Assembly: GCA_914767715.1 (NCBI GenBank)
Contig: OU612065.1
Span: 32,178,001-32,242,000, forward strand
Reading direction: 5' to 3'
Length of the DNA stretch: 64,000 bases
From: Membranipora membranacea
Lineage: Eukaryota > Bryozoa > Gymnolaemata > Cheilostomatida > Membraniporidae
Shown here in pieces: positions 47,701 to 57,800 of this stretch; position 1 is the stretch's first letter; each line of letters begins with the position of its first letter. Made by a program: the position numbers and the translations under genes. The notes beneath the pieces were generated by a model. It ran no database searches and was not told the DNA's origin. It saw only the letters and a program-made list of their open reading frames with translations.

Positions 47701-50700
47701 TAACGACTACGTAGTCCAGAGGACACACAGCAGCATCATTACTAGTCTGACCATCCCCCCCCCTCACCCAGACTCTTGCCAACCGCCCGACGGCCCCCAT
47801 CATTACAAGATTATGGGGCCGTCAGGGATTAATAGTGAATCCTCTCATCAAAACAACTGAGGAAATTGAAATCCTCCGCAGTAACACAGAGCAAGGCTAT
47901 TCAGAAAATATCAAAAGCCGGGCAAATATTTTTTTGAAAGTCTCCAAACATTAGCCGTAGATCTCTTGCCTCATATAATTCATAGCACATATATTTCAAT
48001 GCACAATCTGAGATTAATAAACTTCCAGCCTTTCACTTTTCAGTATGAAAAAAAGCAAAACAAATACATTGTACACTAAGGTATAATTATATATGGGAGG
48101 GGTGAGTATTTTCTTCGGAAGTTGTATAATTGTAAAAATAATAGCAAAAAGTTTGAGTCAAAGTGTCTAGGAAAGCAAAAATCAACCACTGTTCATATCA
48201 AAGCTTTGCCATTGCAATGAACAAAAAATGTAAATTTTTTCGCACAAGGACATTATTGAATGATGTAACCTAATTTAAAGTGCGAAAATACAGGGTCTAG
48301 AAGGGTCTAGAGTATGTTATCTCCCCTGTTAGGGATTCACATTTAAATGATGATGCACTTACGGTATAACAGTAAGCCTAGCCCAGGCTTATCTAGGACA
48401 GTTACAAGGCTGCTCTACTTACACTAGAAATTATCAAGGAACAGTATTGGACAACAGTAGCGTAGGCAAAGGCATTTTAGTGTTAACCTGTGACAGGGAT
48501 GATAACATACTCTAGACCCTTCTAGACCCTGGATTCTCGCACTTCAAATTAGGTTACATCATGCAATTATGTCCTTGTGCAAAAAAAGTACTTTTTTGTT
48601 CATTGCAATGGCAAAGCTTTAATATGAACAGTGGTTGTTTTTTGCTTTACTAGACACTTTAAAAATGCAAATGACAGGACAGGGCTGGAAACCGAACATA
48701 AAATTGAATAAAATTGACAGTCATCGGACAAATATGGAGGGACATTGGACCAACTTTGAGGGACATTGGAAAAAACTTGGACTGACATTGGACAAAAATG
48801 GACAGACTTTGGACGCACAAAATCAAAAAATGGACAGAAATAGGTATGGAAAAAAGCCCAATGTTGTCCAGCGGACAGACAAGACCAAGAATGACGGGAA
48901 TGGGCATGATTTACTTGCCCACAGCACACCTCTGCCCCCCACCCCAACAAATAACAGTAGAATCGCTTTTCAACGTTAATTTGACTCTAATAGCTATAGA
49001 TAAAATGTACTTACGTGACGACCATTTTTGTGTAGGACTCCATGTACGGTATGGGACATGTGTTACCAAGGGCCCCCATGAGAAAGTCTGTGTTTCTGTA
49101 ACTGTATTTAGAGTTTTTGAACCACTTGGAGCTATCAGTTGTCCCACACTTGTGAAAACCAACCAGAGCAACTCTTGGGGCACAAAACACTGTTTTATTA
49201 GCGTCACTGTGAACATGAGAAATAAAAGGCAGTGCTATGTTAAAAGTTGAAATCTTGACCTATCATGGTATTATTTCACATTTAATAATAATAATATAAT
49301 AATAAAAATGATATATTATCATTAGTAATCAAGTTGTGAACTGGTCTATTTCTATAAAGCTGATGTATACTTATCAACTTATATCACTCACACAGACCAA
49401 TATAAATACATAGCATACACTCAGCTAATACTCAGCGAATACATAACAAACACTCAGCTAATACACAATCACTATGGTCCCATGCTTCGATTTTGTGGTT
49501 CACTCCAATTTCGAATGGTTAGAATCCAGTGGATTCTAACTATTCCCATGATGGGAAAAACATGAAAAGAATCTGCCGCGGCCGGGACTTGAACCCCGGC
49601 CCGGGACGTGAACCCCGGCCTGCCGCGTGTCATCCCTTTGAAGGCATATTGTGCAAGCGTGTAATCCCTTTGAAGGCATTTTGTGCAACCGCGGTAACCA
49701 TTTAGCCACGCCGCCAATTAGGAAATCGAACGAATAACCACGCTATGGATATTCCGTCCAAAAAGTCATTCGTCACAATCGGAATTTGACTTTAATGCCG
49801 TTTCCATGGGGCGATTACTCCCGAAATCCTTACAAAATCGACACATGGGAACATAGTGAATAATACTCAGAGTAATGGCTGGTTCACATTGCCCCGACAG
49901 TCATCCTAGATAGCCCTCCCAGTCAACGTAAACATGAAATTTACATAACCCCAGACATCAATGTGTCAGGGACTACAACGGGAAAGTCTAACAGTTCCAA
50001 ACTTTGCAGTGCGCGGCGTTTAATTAGGTACTATGCAAACATAATACTTAACTGGGATTATCTGGGACTCATCAATAAGCTTTGTGAGATAACCTCACAG
50101 CTTTCTCGGATGACTCAGGAGAGTCAATAAAATGGGAGGGCAGAAGCTGTGAGATCTCAAGTTCTCACAGCTCAGGAGACTTCAGATAAAGAGAATGGAG
50201 CCAAGAGGATGGGAGCAGGTGATACCAGGCGGCGTCAACCACTTCAAAATAATGTGTATAATTAAACCTTTTTATCGCAAGTATTTAAATAATGTGTATA
50301 ATTAAAACCTTTTTATCAGACAAAGAATTTAAATCCAATCTCCGTCTTTTTGGAGGGTTCAAACGCAAGCATTTAAATAATATATATAATTAAAACCTTT
50401 TTATCAGACATAAATTAAAGTCCAATCTCCGTCTTTTTGGTGGGTTCAAACGCAAGCATTTAAATAATATATATAATTAAAACCTTTTTATCAGACATAA
50501 GTTAAAGTCCAATCTCCGTCTTTTTGGTGGGTTCAAACGCAAGCATTTAAATAATATATATAATTAAAACCTTCTTATCAGACATAAAGCAAAGTCCAAT
50601 CTCTGTCTTTTTGGAGGGTTCAAACGCAAGCATTTAAATGATATATATAATTAAAACCTTTTTATCGGACAAAAAACCTAAATCAAATCTCCGCTTTTGT

Positions 50701-52652
50701 CAAGAGGATGGGCGAATGCAACCTCCGGTTTTTTGGCCATGCTCACCCGCCGTGATGAACCCCGGTGCATATAAAAACCGGGGGAACATCAAGGCAGGGC
50801 AGTTCTTTTTGGAGAGCCCTCAGCAGCATATCGCTCTGCAATATTTTGGTATTACTATTATTTTGGAGCGTATTACTATTTTGGAGCGTACTACGACTTA
50901 CTGTTTTGGAGTTGACCTATTCTGACCTTTTACACAGGAAACTTTGACGGTATGATAGAGTGTGGTTTATTTTTTATGATGACTGTTTAAACTTATTTCC
51001 ACCATTAATCAAAATAAAGTCTTATTTTAATGTCGAAAGGCATCTCAACTATGAGTCATTAGTAAATTGAATTAATACCTACTTGTAACAAAATTCTAAA
51101 GAACAATATTGTAGATAAATTTGATTAGGTAAACAAAACACTTTTTGTATGGAGTTGCCTTCTTCCTCAACAGGAAGAAGGCAACTCCATACAAAATAAA
51201 CATGAGCCAAATGAATAAAATAGTGGTGTCTGTTCTGCTCGGGTATTCGGCCCCAAGTGGGTCGAATATGCGACAGCTTGACCTATATCTATCATTGTAC
51301 TGTCTCCGATGATCCCCACAACGTAAGCACATACAAACTAATATCGCAGATAAACCTAACAAAACCTAACACTATCCCAGACAAAAACCTAACTGCTCAT
51401 CTGGGATGAATTTTGCAATGTGAACACAAGACTGGGACCATCTGGGACAAGCATCTGGGATGGCATCCCAGTGTCATCTGGGACAATGTGCACCAGCAAT
51501 CAGCGTTACTCTCCCAGACTCATTTTTATTGCTGGGATTGTGTGGTATTTGTGTTCACATTGTCTGGGATGGCTCTCTGAATTGACTGCCTGGGACAATG
51601 TGAACCGGGCATTATAATGATATCGATACTTCTTTTAAATAAATTATTATCAAAAGTTCTTGAGATAAGCTGCCATCAATCATCATCAGATTTTAAAAAC
51701 TCTTTCAGATTATATTTCTCATCAATTACGCATTAACATCTCTGTGACTTTACTTTCTCCTTTTCATTTTTCTTTGGGTATTCTGTAAAACATTCTCAAC
51801 GAATGAGTATTATCCAAAAATAAAAGTTTATATATAATATAGATAACCCGGTAAACGTCACTGTACTGACCGTTTAGAATTCCAGCAAGGACTTCTGTAA
51901 TCTGTCAGAAAATTTGGATGTTCACATTTGTAGAGAGACTCGTATATAACTGTCTTGCCTCGTTTGTACTTCTTAGGAGCACTTTGTTAATATAAAAAAT
52001 AGAAGATGAAGACAGCAGATATAACGCAGTTCAAGATTATAGTTGTGTGTCTATTTAGTATTTGGAGAACTTTATGAGACACATAATTATAATTATTTTA
52101 TTCTCATAAAATTGTACTACTCAACCAGCCTGAGCTGCTGAGATGTTTAAAATTGAGATTTAGGGATCTTTCAGTTTGATCTCAGATCATGGGAGCAGAT
52201 AAAATTCAGCTTTATCATAGCAGCCGCTGTGATCAGGCTAATACAATACCAAACTATACAATGCAAACCAAAAGCCGACAACTCAGTTCGATATAGCACA
52301 AGCTCAAAATCCACATCGAACATAGTGAGTGCTTAAAAGTAACCATCGATATATCGAGGTTCTCGGCATTCTATTCCTGGTTATAATAACAAGAAACTTA
52401 CTAATTGGAGACAAAGAGATGTTTGCTGATATCCTTGAGTAACTTGACTTCTGCATGAGGGATAATCGGCTGTACCGGTCGAGTCTTCGCCACATCTAAT
52501 GCTGATAGTTCATTTTGCCGAGGTACTCTTGGAGTGACCAGTTGATATCCTTGAAGATGGTTCCATTGATGTTGGTGAGCAAGAAGGACCACTACAACTC
52601 CAGCAGTCACAACGATAAGGACAGCTGCAGTGCTAGGGGAGAGTTTCCTCAT
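44800..52652 (-). CDS. Carbohydrate sulfotransferase, CHST15-like type II membrane protein (5 exons, 380 aa)
   Basis: Golgi PAPS-dependent sulfotransferase expected to sulfate a glycosaminoglycan or similar glycan; the substrate is not inferable. Exons: 52652-52402, 49206-49015, 46942-46741, 45671-45429 and 45054-44800, all in phase. A short basic N-terminus and a hydrophobic segment (residues 8-25, TAAVLIVVTAGVVVVLLA) give a type II signal anchor. The 5'-phosphosulfate loop is VGFHKCGTT (residues 99-107) and the 3'-phosphate motif is IRHPTDRLLSQYFY (R199, S207). The C-terminal LIYFSRMEDYAEHPEKVV and LLDKFYQPFNDDLAEIL blocks are typical of the CHST15 (GalNAc4S-6ST) and invertebrate CHST15-like group. 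It is shorter than human CHST15 (561 aa), mainly in the stem. A decayed copy of the first exon lies upstream at 53816-53952. Confidence 0.88.
47742..47827 (-). repeat. G-rich dispersed repeat, copy 4 (inverted), with an extra end
   Basis: CTAGTCTGACCATCCCCCCC, then ACCCAGACT, then CCGCCCGACGGCCCCC, followed after about 20 bp by GGGGCCGTCAGGG in the opposite sense. The CCCGACGGCCC/GGGGCCGTC pair makes a small inverted repeat. Confidence 0.45.
48160..48660. mobile_element. 501 bp fold-back element in a sulfotransferase intron
   Basis: The left arm 48160-48330 starts AAAGTGTCTA and the right arm 48489-48660 ends TAGACACTTT. About 170 bp pair with scattered differences, including GGTCTAGAAGGGTCTAGAGT near the inner side. 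The spacer is about 160 bp, with no ORF of its own. Confidence 0.75.
49582..49715 (-). repeat. tRNA-like sequence with internal duplications (SINE head or tRNA pseudogene)
   Basis: On the minus strand GGCGGCGTGGCTAAATGGTTA contains an A-box-like TGGCTAAATGG. Two T-arm/B-box copies (GGTTCACGTCC and GGTTCAAGTCC) lie side by side at 49618-49601 and 49599-49582. Between the A and B regions a 32 bp segment is tandemly duplicated (49625-49656 and 49657-49688, two differences). A normal clover-leaf and anticodon cannot be drawn, so it is not called as a working tRNA. Confidence 0.55.
50245..50705 (+). repeat. Tandem array, about 88 bp unit, about 5 copies
   Basis: Each unit runs TTTAAATAATATATATAATT, AAAACCTTTTTATCAGACA, CAATCTCCGTCTTTTTGG and GGTTCAAACGCAAGCA. 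Inner copies are nearly identical and outer ones more diverged, as expected for an array growing by unequal exchange. Confidence 0.85.
51149..51196. repeat. Perfect hairpin with GGAGTTGCC/GGCAACTCC arms
   Basis: TGTATGGAGTTGCCTTCTTCC and its exact complement are separated by four bases. It lies inside the 1.74 kb element and resembles the dispersed GAGTTGTC motif. Confidence 0.65.
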
Positions 52653-53229
52653 TCTGGTAGTTCACTGACAGGGTGGACCAACTTATCATGGACTATTCAC
52701 ACCTATCTTTTTTCAGAATGACCTACAAGGCAAAAACCAGATCATGAATAAAGGCTTGCTTTACATATTATTGTTTGTAGTATTTGTTGTAACAAAGATA
52801 CCATTGAAGAAACTATGTGAATGTTTTTAGTCTAGGTCAATAATCATGACAACGCTTTGGGGGGGTTGAACCAATGAACACTGGTTTAACTGAATAAATT
52901 TCCAAGAATACATATTATTATCAATTCTAGGATTTATCCAAGATTTAGGGCAGTGTATATCAACAAGATAATTAACAATGATTCGTAGAGCGAGGGCAAT
53001 GTGGTCGTCGCACTCGGTATAGAGAGTCGGCGTACTCAGAAGAAATAAGCAATGTGCGTGGTTGCAGTGGCAGGTATCGCCGCCCTAGGGTAACCCCCTT
53101 AAAATGCTCTAGAGCACACCACTGACAATCATTTGTATATTGACTACAAGGATCTAGAAAAGTTTTGTAAAACACACAATAATAACATTAAACCACTAAT
53201 ACCCGCAAGTAAGTCATTCAGGCAATGTC

Positions 53230-53407
53230 AGCCTAGCCTAGATCAAGTTTGATCCATTTTGCCAGCATTAGAATCGCCGCACCCCCTCTCTACTGACACA
53301 CCGAGGTGTCAATTCCAACGCTGGCAAAATGGATCAATCTTGATCCAGCCTAGCCAATCTGTTGGCTCTGATTGATTGGAGAGTCAATCAGAGCCAACGG
53401 ATTGGCT
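53230..53407. repeat. Two adjoining hairpins
   Basis: Hairpin 1 pairs 53230-53266 (AGCCTAGCCTAGATCAAG and on) with 53320-53355. Hairpin 2 pairs 53351-53374 (AGCCAATCTGTTGGCTCTGA and on) with 53384-53407. They touch at AGCC. A further GCTAGGCTAGATCAAGATTG at 53750 matches the stem of hairpin 1. Confidence 0.6.
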
Positions 53408-53815
53408 ATGTGACAGCCATCACCTATCACGTATCAGGTTGTCACAAAGAACCATCTGGCTGTCACTGGGAATGCTATAATAGTAATACTTTCCTATTTC
53501 ACTTCCAGTGGCAGAAATAATTACATTCAAATTATTAATCGCTTTACTATTGCCTGCTTTTTATAAGTTAATGGACATCACATGATATATACTATTTTTA
53601 TATCCTTTTTGTTTGCTATATAAAGAGATGGTTTTTAACTTGTTTTGTTGGTATTAACTGAGAGAGTAAATACATGCACACATACCCGTAAGACTATTGT
53701 CTTATCTTCACCACTCGGTGATTGGCACACTGATTAAGTGCCGTCACAGCTAGGCTAGATCAAGATTGGGGGATATTACGGAAAAATTATTATGAGGCTT
53801 TAAAAAGAGAAGCTA

Positions 53816-53952
53816 CTTACAATTTGGAGACAAAGAATTGTTTACTGACCTGCGCAAGAGGGATAATTGGCTTAGCAAGTGGAGCCTTCGCTGCGTTAAC
53901 TACCGACACTTTATTCTGTGGAGGTAGTTCTAGGGTGACCAGTTAATATCCT
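53816..53952 (-). pseudogene. Decayed second copy of the sulfotransferase first exon
   Basis: Minus-strand translation gives GY*LVTLELPPQNK, then PIIPLAQV and QFFVSK, against GYQLVTPRVPRQNE, PIIPHAEV and HLFVSN in the working exon. A CAA to TAA change makes a stop, the membrane-anchor part is missing and no in-frame Met remains. The donor GTAAGT is kept at the same phase, so an untranslated first exon is conceivable. Confidence 0.7.
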
Positions 53953-54832
53953 CAACATAGTGAATGCTTTACGATTTCCCTCAACAATAATACACACTGG
54001 TGTCGATGATATTCCACCGTTGATACAAGGAATCGGGGCTTCTGTGGAAAATTATACACCGTGAGCAAGGCTTTATTTTGGATGAACAATAATCATGGAC
54101 ACAAATTGAAACAACTAGATAGAGTACTAGGTTGTTGTTGATAAACATCTGCACAGTGGGCTGCTGTTGACATAATTATAATAGGGTTATGTCTGCCAAC
54201 CAAGTAATACTCCACCCTATACTATTCAACTACTATGCTCATAAAATAATTTATATCAATGCTTTAGTAATCTATCTGATAATTATACATGTTGAACGGG
54301 GACTGAACCTCTTGGCCTGACTGGAGGCACTTTGAGCTGGCCATGTAACCTCATAGATTAGCGGCTCGCTACGGTTTCCTGAAATTGAATTTTTTGAATT
54401 AAGGACTAAGGTTTGGGCTATGGAACAAGTCAGTCAAAGCAGTGATAAATGCCTCTGTCACAGAGGTACGCTTTGGACTGCCACCAATAGAATATATAAT
54501 TTATAATGTAACCATTTCCTGCACCATAACTATTTTATTACAATAGTATGTACAATAAAAGTGTGGAACGCTATAACAAAGTAACAGTAACTAGTTTGGA
54601 CGGGGCTCTCGGTGGCCCCCCTCCTGGCTATGTGGTAAATATAAAATGATCGTAGAAAAGTATCAGTATAAATAACGGCAGCAAGAGACATTCCATAAGA
54701 AATCAGTGATGGCATATACAACTATTATGTATGTGGTTCATTAATAATATGTACACCAGGTACATATTGGAAAAAAAGAAGTGAATTGTCATAATATAGA
54801 AACAGTCATTCGATACAAAAAGAAGAAGCGGA

Positions 54833-57800
54833 CTAAAGACTAGAATCATCATTGAAGACATGATCATTCACCAACCCTGATATGTGAGGAGATTTATTAT
54901 CCGAAGAGCGAATACTTGGTGACCCTAACGGCGATTTGAGGTCGCGGGCAGGACTGTGAGACAACGGCAATCCTTTATTGACGTGATGTTTGTTCTTTTT
55001 GAGCGTATCATATTCATTTAAGCTGAATAAATTTTCATAGACTGGAAGCTCATATTTATCGGGCTCAGGTGTCTTAGCTTGAAGCTTGGCAGCGGCGGCT
55101 TGCTGACGCAACTCCTCTAGGTTTGTGTATACTGGCCGCTCGTATGACATTATCTTACGAGCATTCTCATAAATTCTCTCCTCAGGTATTGACAACTGGG
55201 TGGATGTGAGCTTGAGAGGCGCTTGTTTATGTGCATCACACATATTAGAATGAGATAACTGCGCTGCAGCTGCCTGTGCAGCAGGAGAAATAAAAGACGA
55301 GGGACTGTCAGCGCTATTGTTTATTATTTTATTATTGGCAGCGTCTTGTATGGGAGCGCAGGCGTAATGACTACTGTTATTATCAGAGCTGCTGTGGTTA
55401 ATATTAAGACGATCCTCTTCCTCCACTGTATGCTGTGGAGCCGCGGGTAAGTGTAACAGAGGGCGCTGCTCGACCTCGGCAGCGCCGCCGCGCAAACCTC
55501 GCTGTCTGTGACTAGATCTCGCTGAACGATTAGAGTGAGCAGATCGAGCAGTCTTCTCACTCTGTAAGCTTATATATGACTGATTGAGCTCTGAGGGAGA
55601 AAGTTGCCTTGAGGTATCCAGGGCGGCCAGATGGTGACGATGTTTATACTTGTTTCGAGCAGCGCGGTTAGATCGACGAGATCTATGACTGTGCTTACTC
55701 TCATTATCGTCGGAGTTATCCCCACTCTCCTTCATAGATCTTATATAGTTATGTACATATGCTTGTTTATGTAGAGCATCAGAGGAGGGCTTTTGATGTG
55801 ATGAGTCAGCGGCAGCGTGACTGTAAGGTGACTGCCTGGTATAAGCAGCATTAACAGGAGGAGGATGAGGGGGCGGAGATAGTGATGTAGGCTTATTTAT
55901 CATATGATTATATGATCTAGGTACACTGCTCTGCCACATCTCAGGAGGATAATGATAGAACTGCGGAGTGACATCAGTACCACACTCTGACGATGTCTTA
56001 GACTGCCCTATAGTGGGCTCTCTCTCACGCCGATACGGCATATCCAGCTTATGAGCTGACCTCGGCATCGAGTGGTAGATGTTATTCCTTACATCAGCAG
56101 GTTCAGAGTTGGCGCTGCCTAGGCGATGCCTTCTGGCGTGTTTTGAGCTGTGACTCTTGATCTGTATCTCAATGCTCATATGCTGAGTGGTTGGTTCTGT
56201 GTTAGTTGGACTGTGCGCATGCTTCCTACTGGTATCAGGTACTGAGAGCATCGAGTGATTCATACCGCGATCTCGGCTTGTCCGCGTCTTCTCCCAATAT
56301 CTCTTCGCGACACCGTTCTGTCTCGGGTTGTAGAAGGCGGATATGTCCTCACTGCCACCCTGTATAGAAGGGTCTCCACGGCTCTGTGACCCAGCCACCG
56401 AGTGAGTCAGCATAGAATTCTGTTTATGGTACTGCATAATCTGAAGTAGCGGGTTAGACTGATTGTTAGCGCTGGAATCTTTGAGCGAATCGCTGCACGA
56501 CTCATCGTCCCGTTTGAGACTATGATGAGCGTTAGCGTGTGTGATTACATTAATATTAGTACTGGAGCGAGGTGGCAGGTCAGCGGATTCCCGCGTCTTA
56601 CAGCAACAGAACATCTGCCAGGTTCTTCTAGTGTCATTACGGGCTAAGCAGTAAAACACGATGAGGAATATACCCAGAATAATACACAGAATCATATAGA
56701 GTGAGCTGAGAATTACGTCCATATTCTCGGTCTCAGTTTTGGACTGCAGCGCTATGCTAAATGCTCCGCTCGTCCACATAAGTATATATAACATCAGGAA
56801 GAGTATGATACCGGTAAGCTGAGCGAGGGGTTTGTATTCAGAGTCAGCGATGGAGGATTTGATTGAGCCGCTGTTTGACATACTGTCGTCGGCGTGTTGA
56901 GGCTCCAGACATCCCTCGGCGTTCAACACCATCATCTCATCCATATACGCCTTCACGTGATCTCGCTTAGTCGAGCAGATACACAGGTACAGGATACAGT
57001 TGATGAGTATAAATAAGCCGACTACTCCATAGAAGGCATACAAGCCTGGTGTCCACGCTACGAAACAGCTGTCAAATAGAGAACACAGTTACATGGGAGA
57101 ATATGCCTTATAATAATGTGTCATCGTCATCGTCGTGACAGGCAGGTTATGATATTGGTTAAATTCACTGCAAGGCTTTGGTCATTTCAATTTAACCACA
57201 TACATATAACTATTTAAATTTTTTTTTTACAAGTCCGTGCTCATAGGGTTTTTAGTAGACAGTCAAGTTTTGTTTTAGCTTCCTTTAGCTTGGCTATAGG
57301 ATGGTATGGTGTATGTGAAGATAACTTAGAACACCGGATAAGCTTATATAATAAAACTCACTATTCGCTGTTACTATAGAAGTTGATATCTACTGCGCCT
57401 GTTATACCGCATATAACGACAGGTATACCCCAGGCAAACAGATAGAACTTGAGCATAGGATGAGGCTGGAGAGGAGCGCTGCCGTCCTCAGTCTGTACAG
57501 CTGCAGGAGTGTGATGATGTACTTTACCGCTTATCTTACGGTAAATATTCCTGAAATATACATCATAATTGAACATCTCAATACATAGGAAAGTCATTGG
57601 TTTGTATATGTATAACTCACATTAGACGTATTGATATATTATTATCATTATATCTACATAAAATGATTTGTCCCATTAAAGATATATACATGATGGATTG
57701 ATCAGCAAAAGTACATAACCATGACCAGTTTGAAGCTAACCATTTTCACCAATTCAACAGTATAATGATATTTATATCAATCAAGAGAGGACGACTCAAA

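Larger units (their letters stand above)
49874..51616. mobile_element. 1.74 kb fold-back element with a central 88 bp satellite
   Basis: Ends are TAATGGCTGGTTCACATTG and CAATGTGAACCGGGCATTA, the same family as the SCUBE intron element at 21315-22237. Internal blocks 51371-51500 repeat that element's GACAAAAACCTAA and GGGACCATCTGGGA segments. The centre holds a tandem array (50245-50705) and a GC-richer stretch (50706-50840). There is no transposase ORF. It lies in the first intron of the sulfotransferase gene. Confidence 0.7.
52653..54832. other. Region between the sulfotransferase and ADGRA genes
   Basis: Holds nested hairpins (53230-53407) and a decayed exon copy (53816-53952). The ADGRA 3' UTR probably lies at the right end. 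No intact exon was seen. Confidence 0.4.

Noticed and set aside
48798-49250. 150-codon plus ORF
   Set aside because: It lies antisense to the sulfotransferase P-loop exon (49206-49015) and the right arm of a fold-back element; a shadow frame.
50245-50705. CRISPR-like regular repeat array
   Set aside because: Units are contiguous at about 88 bp with no unique spacers, in an animal genome; it is a tandem satellite.
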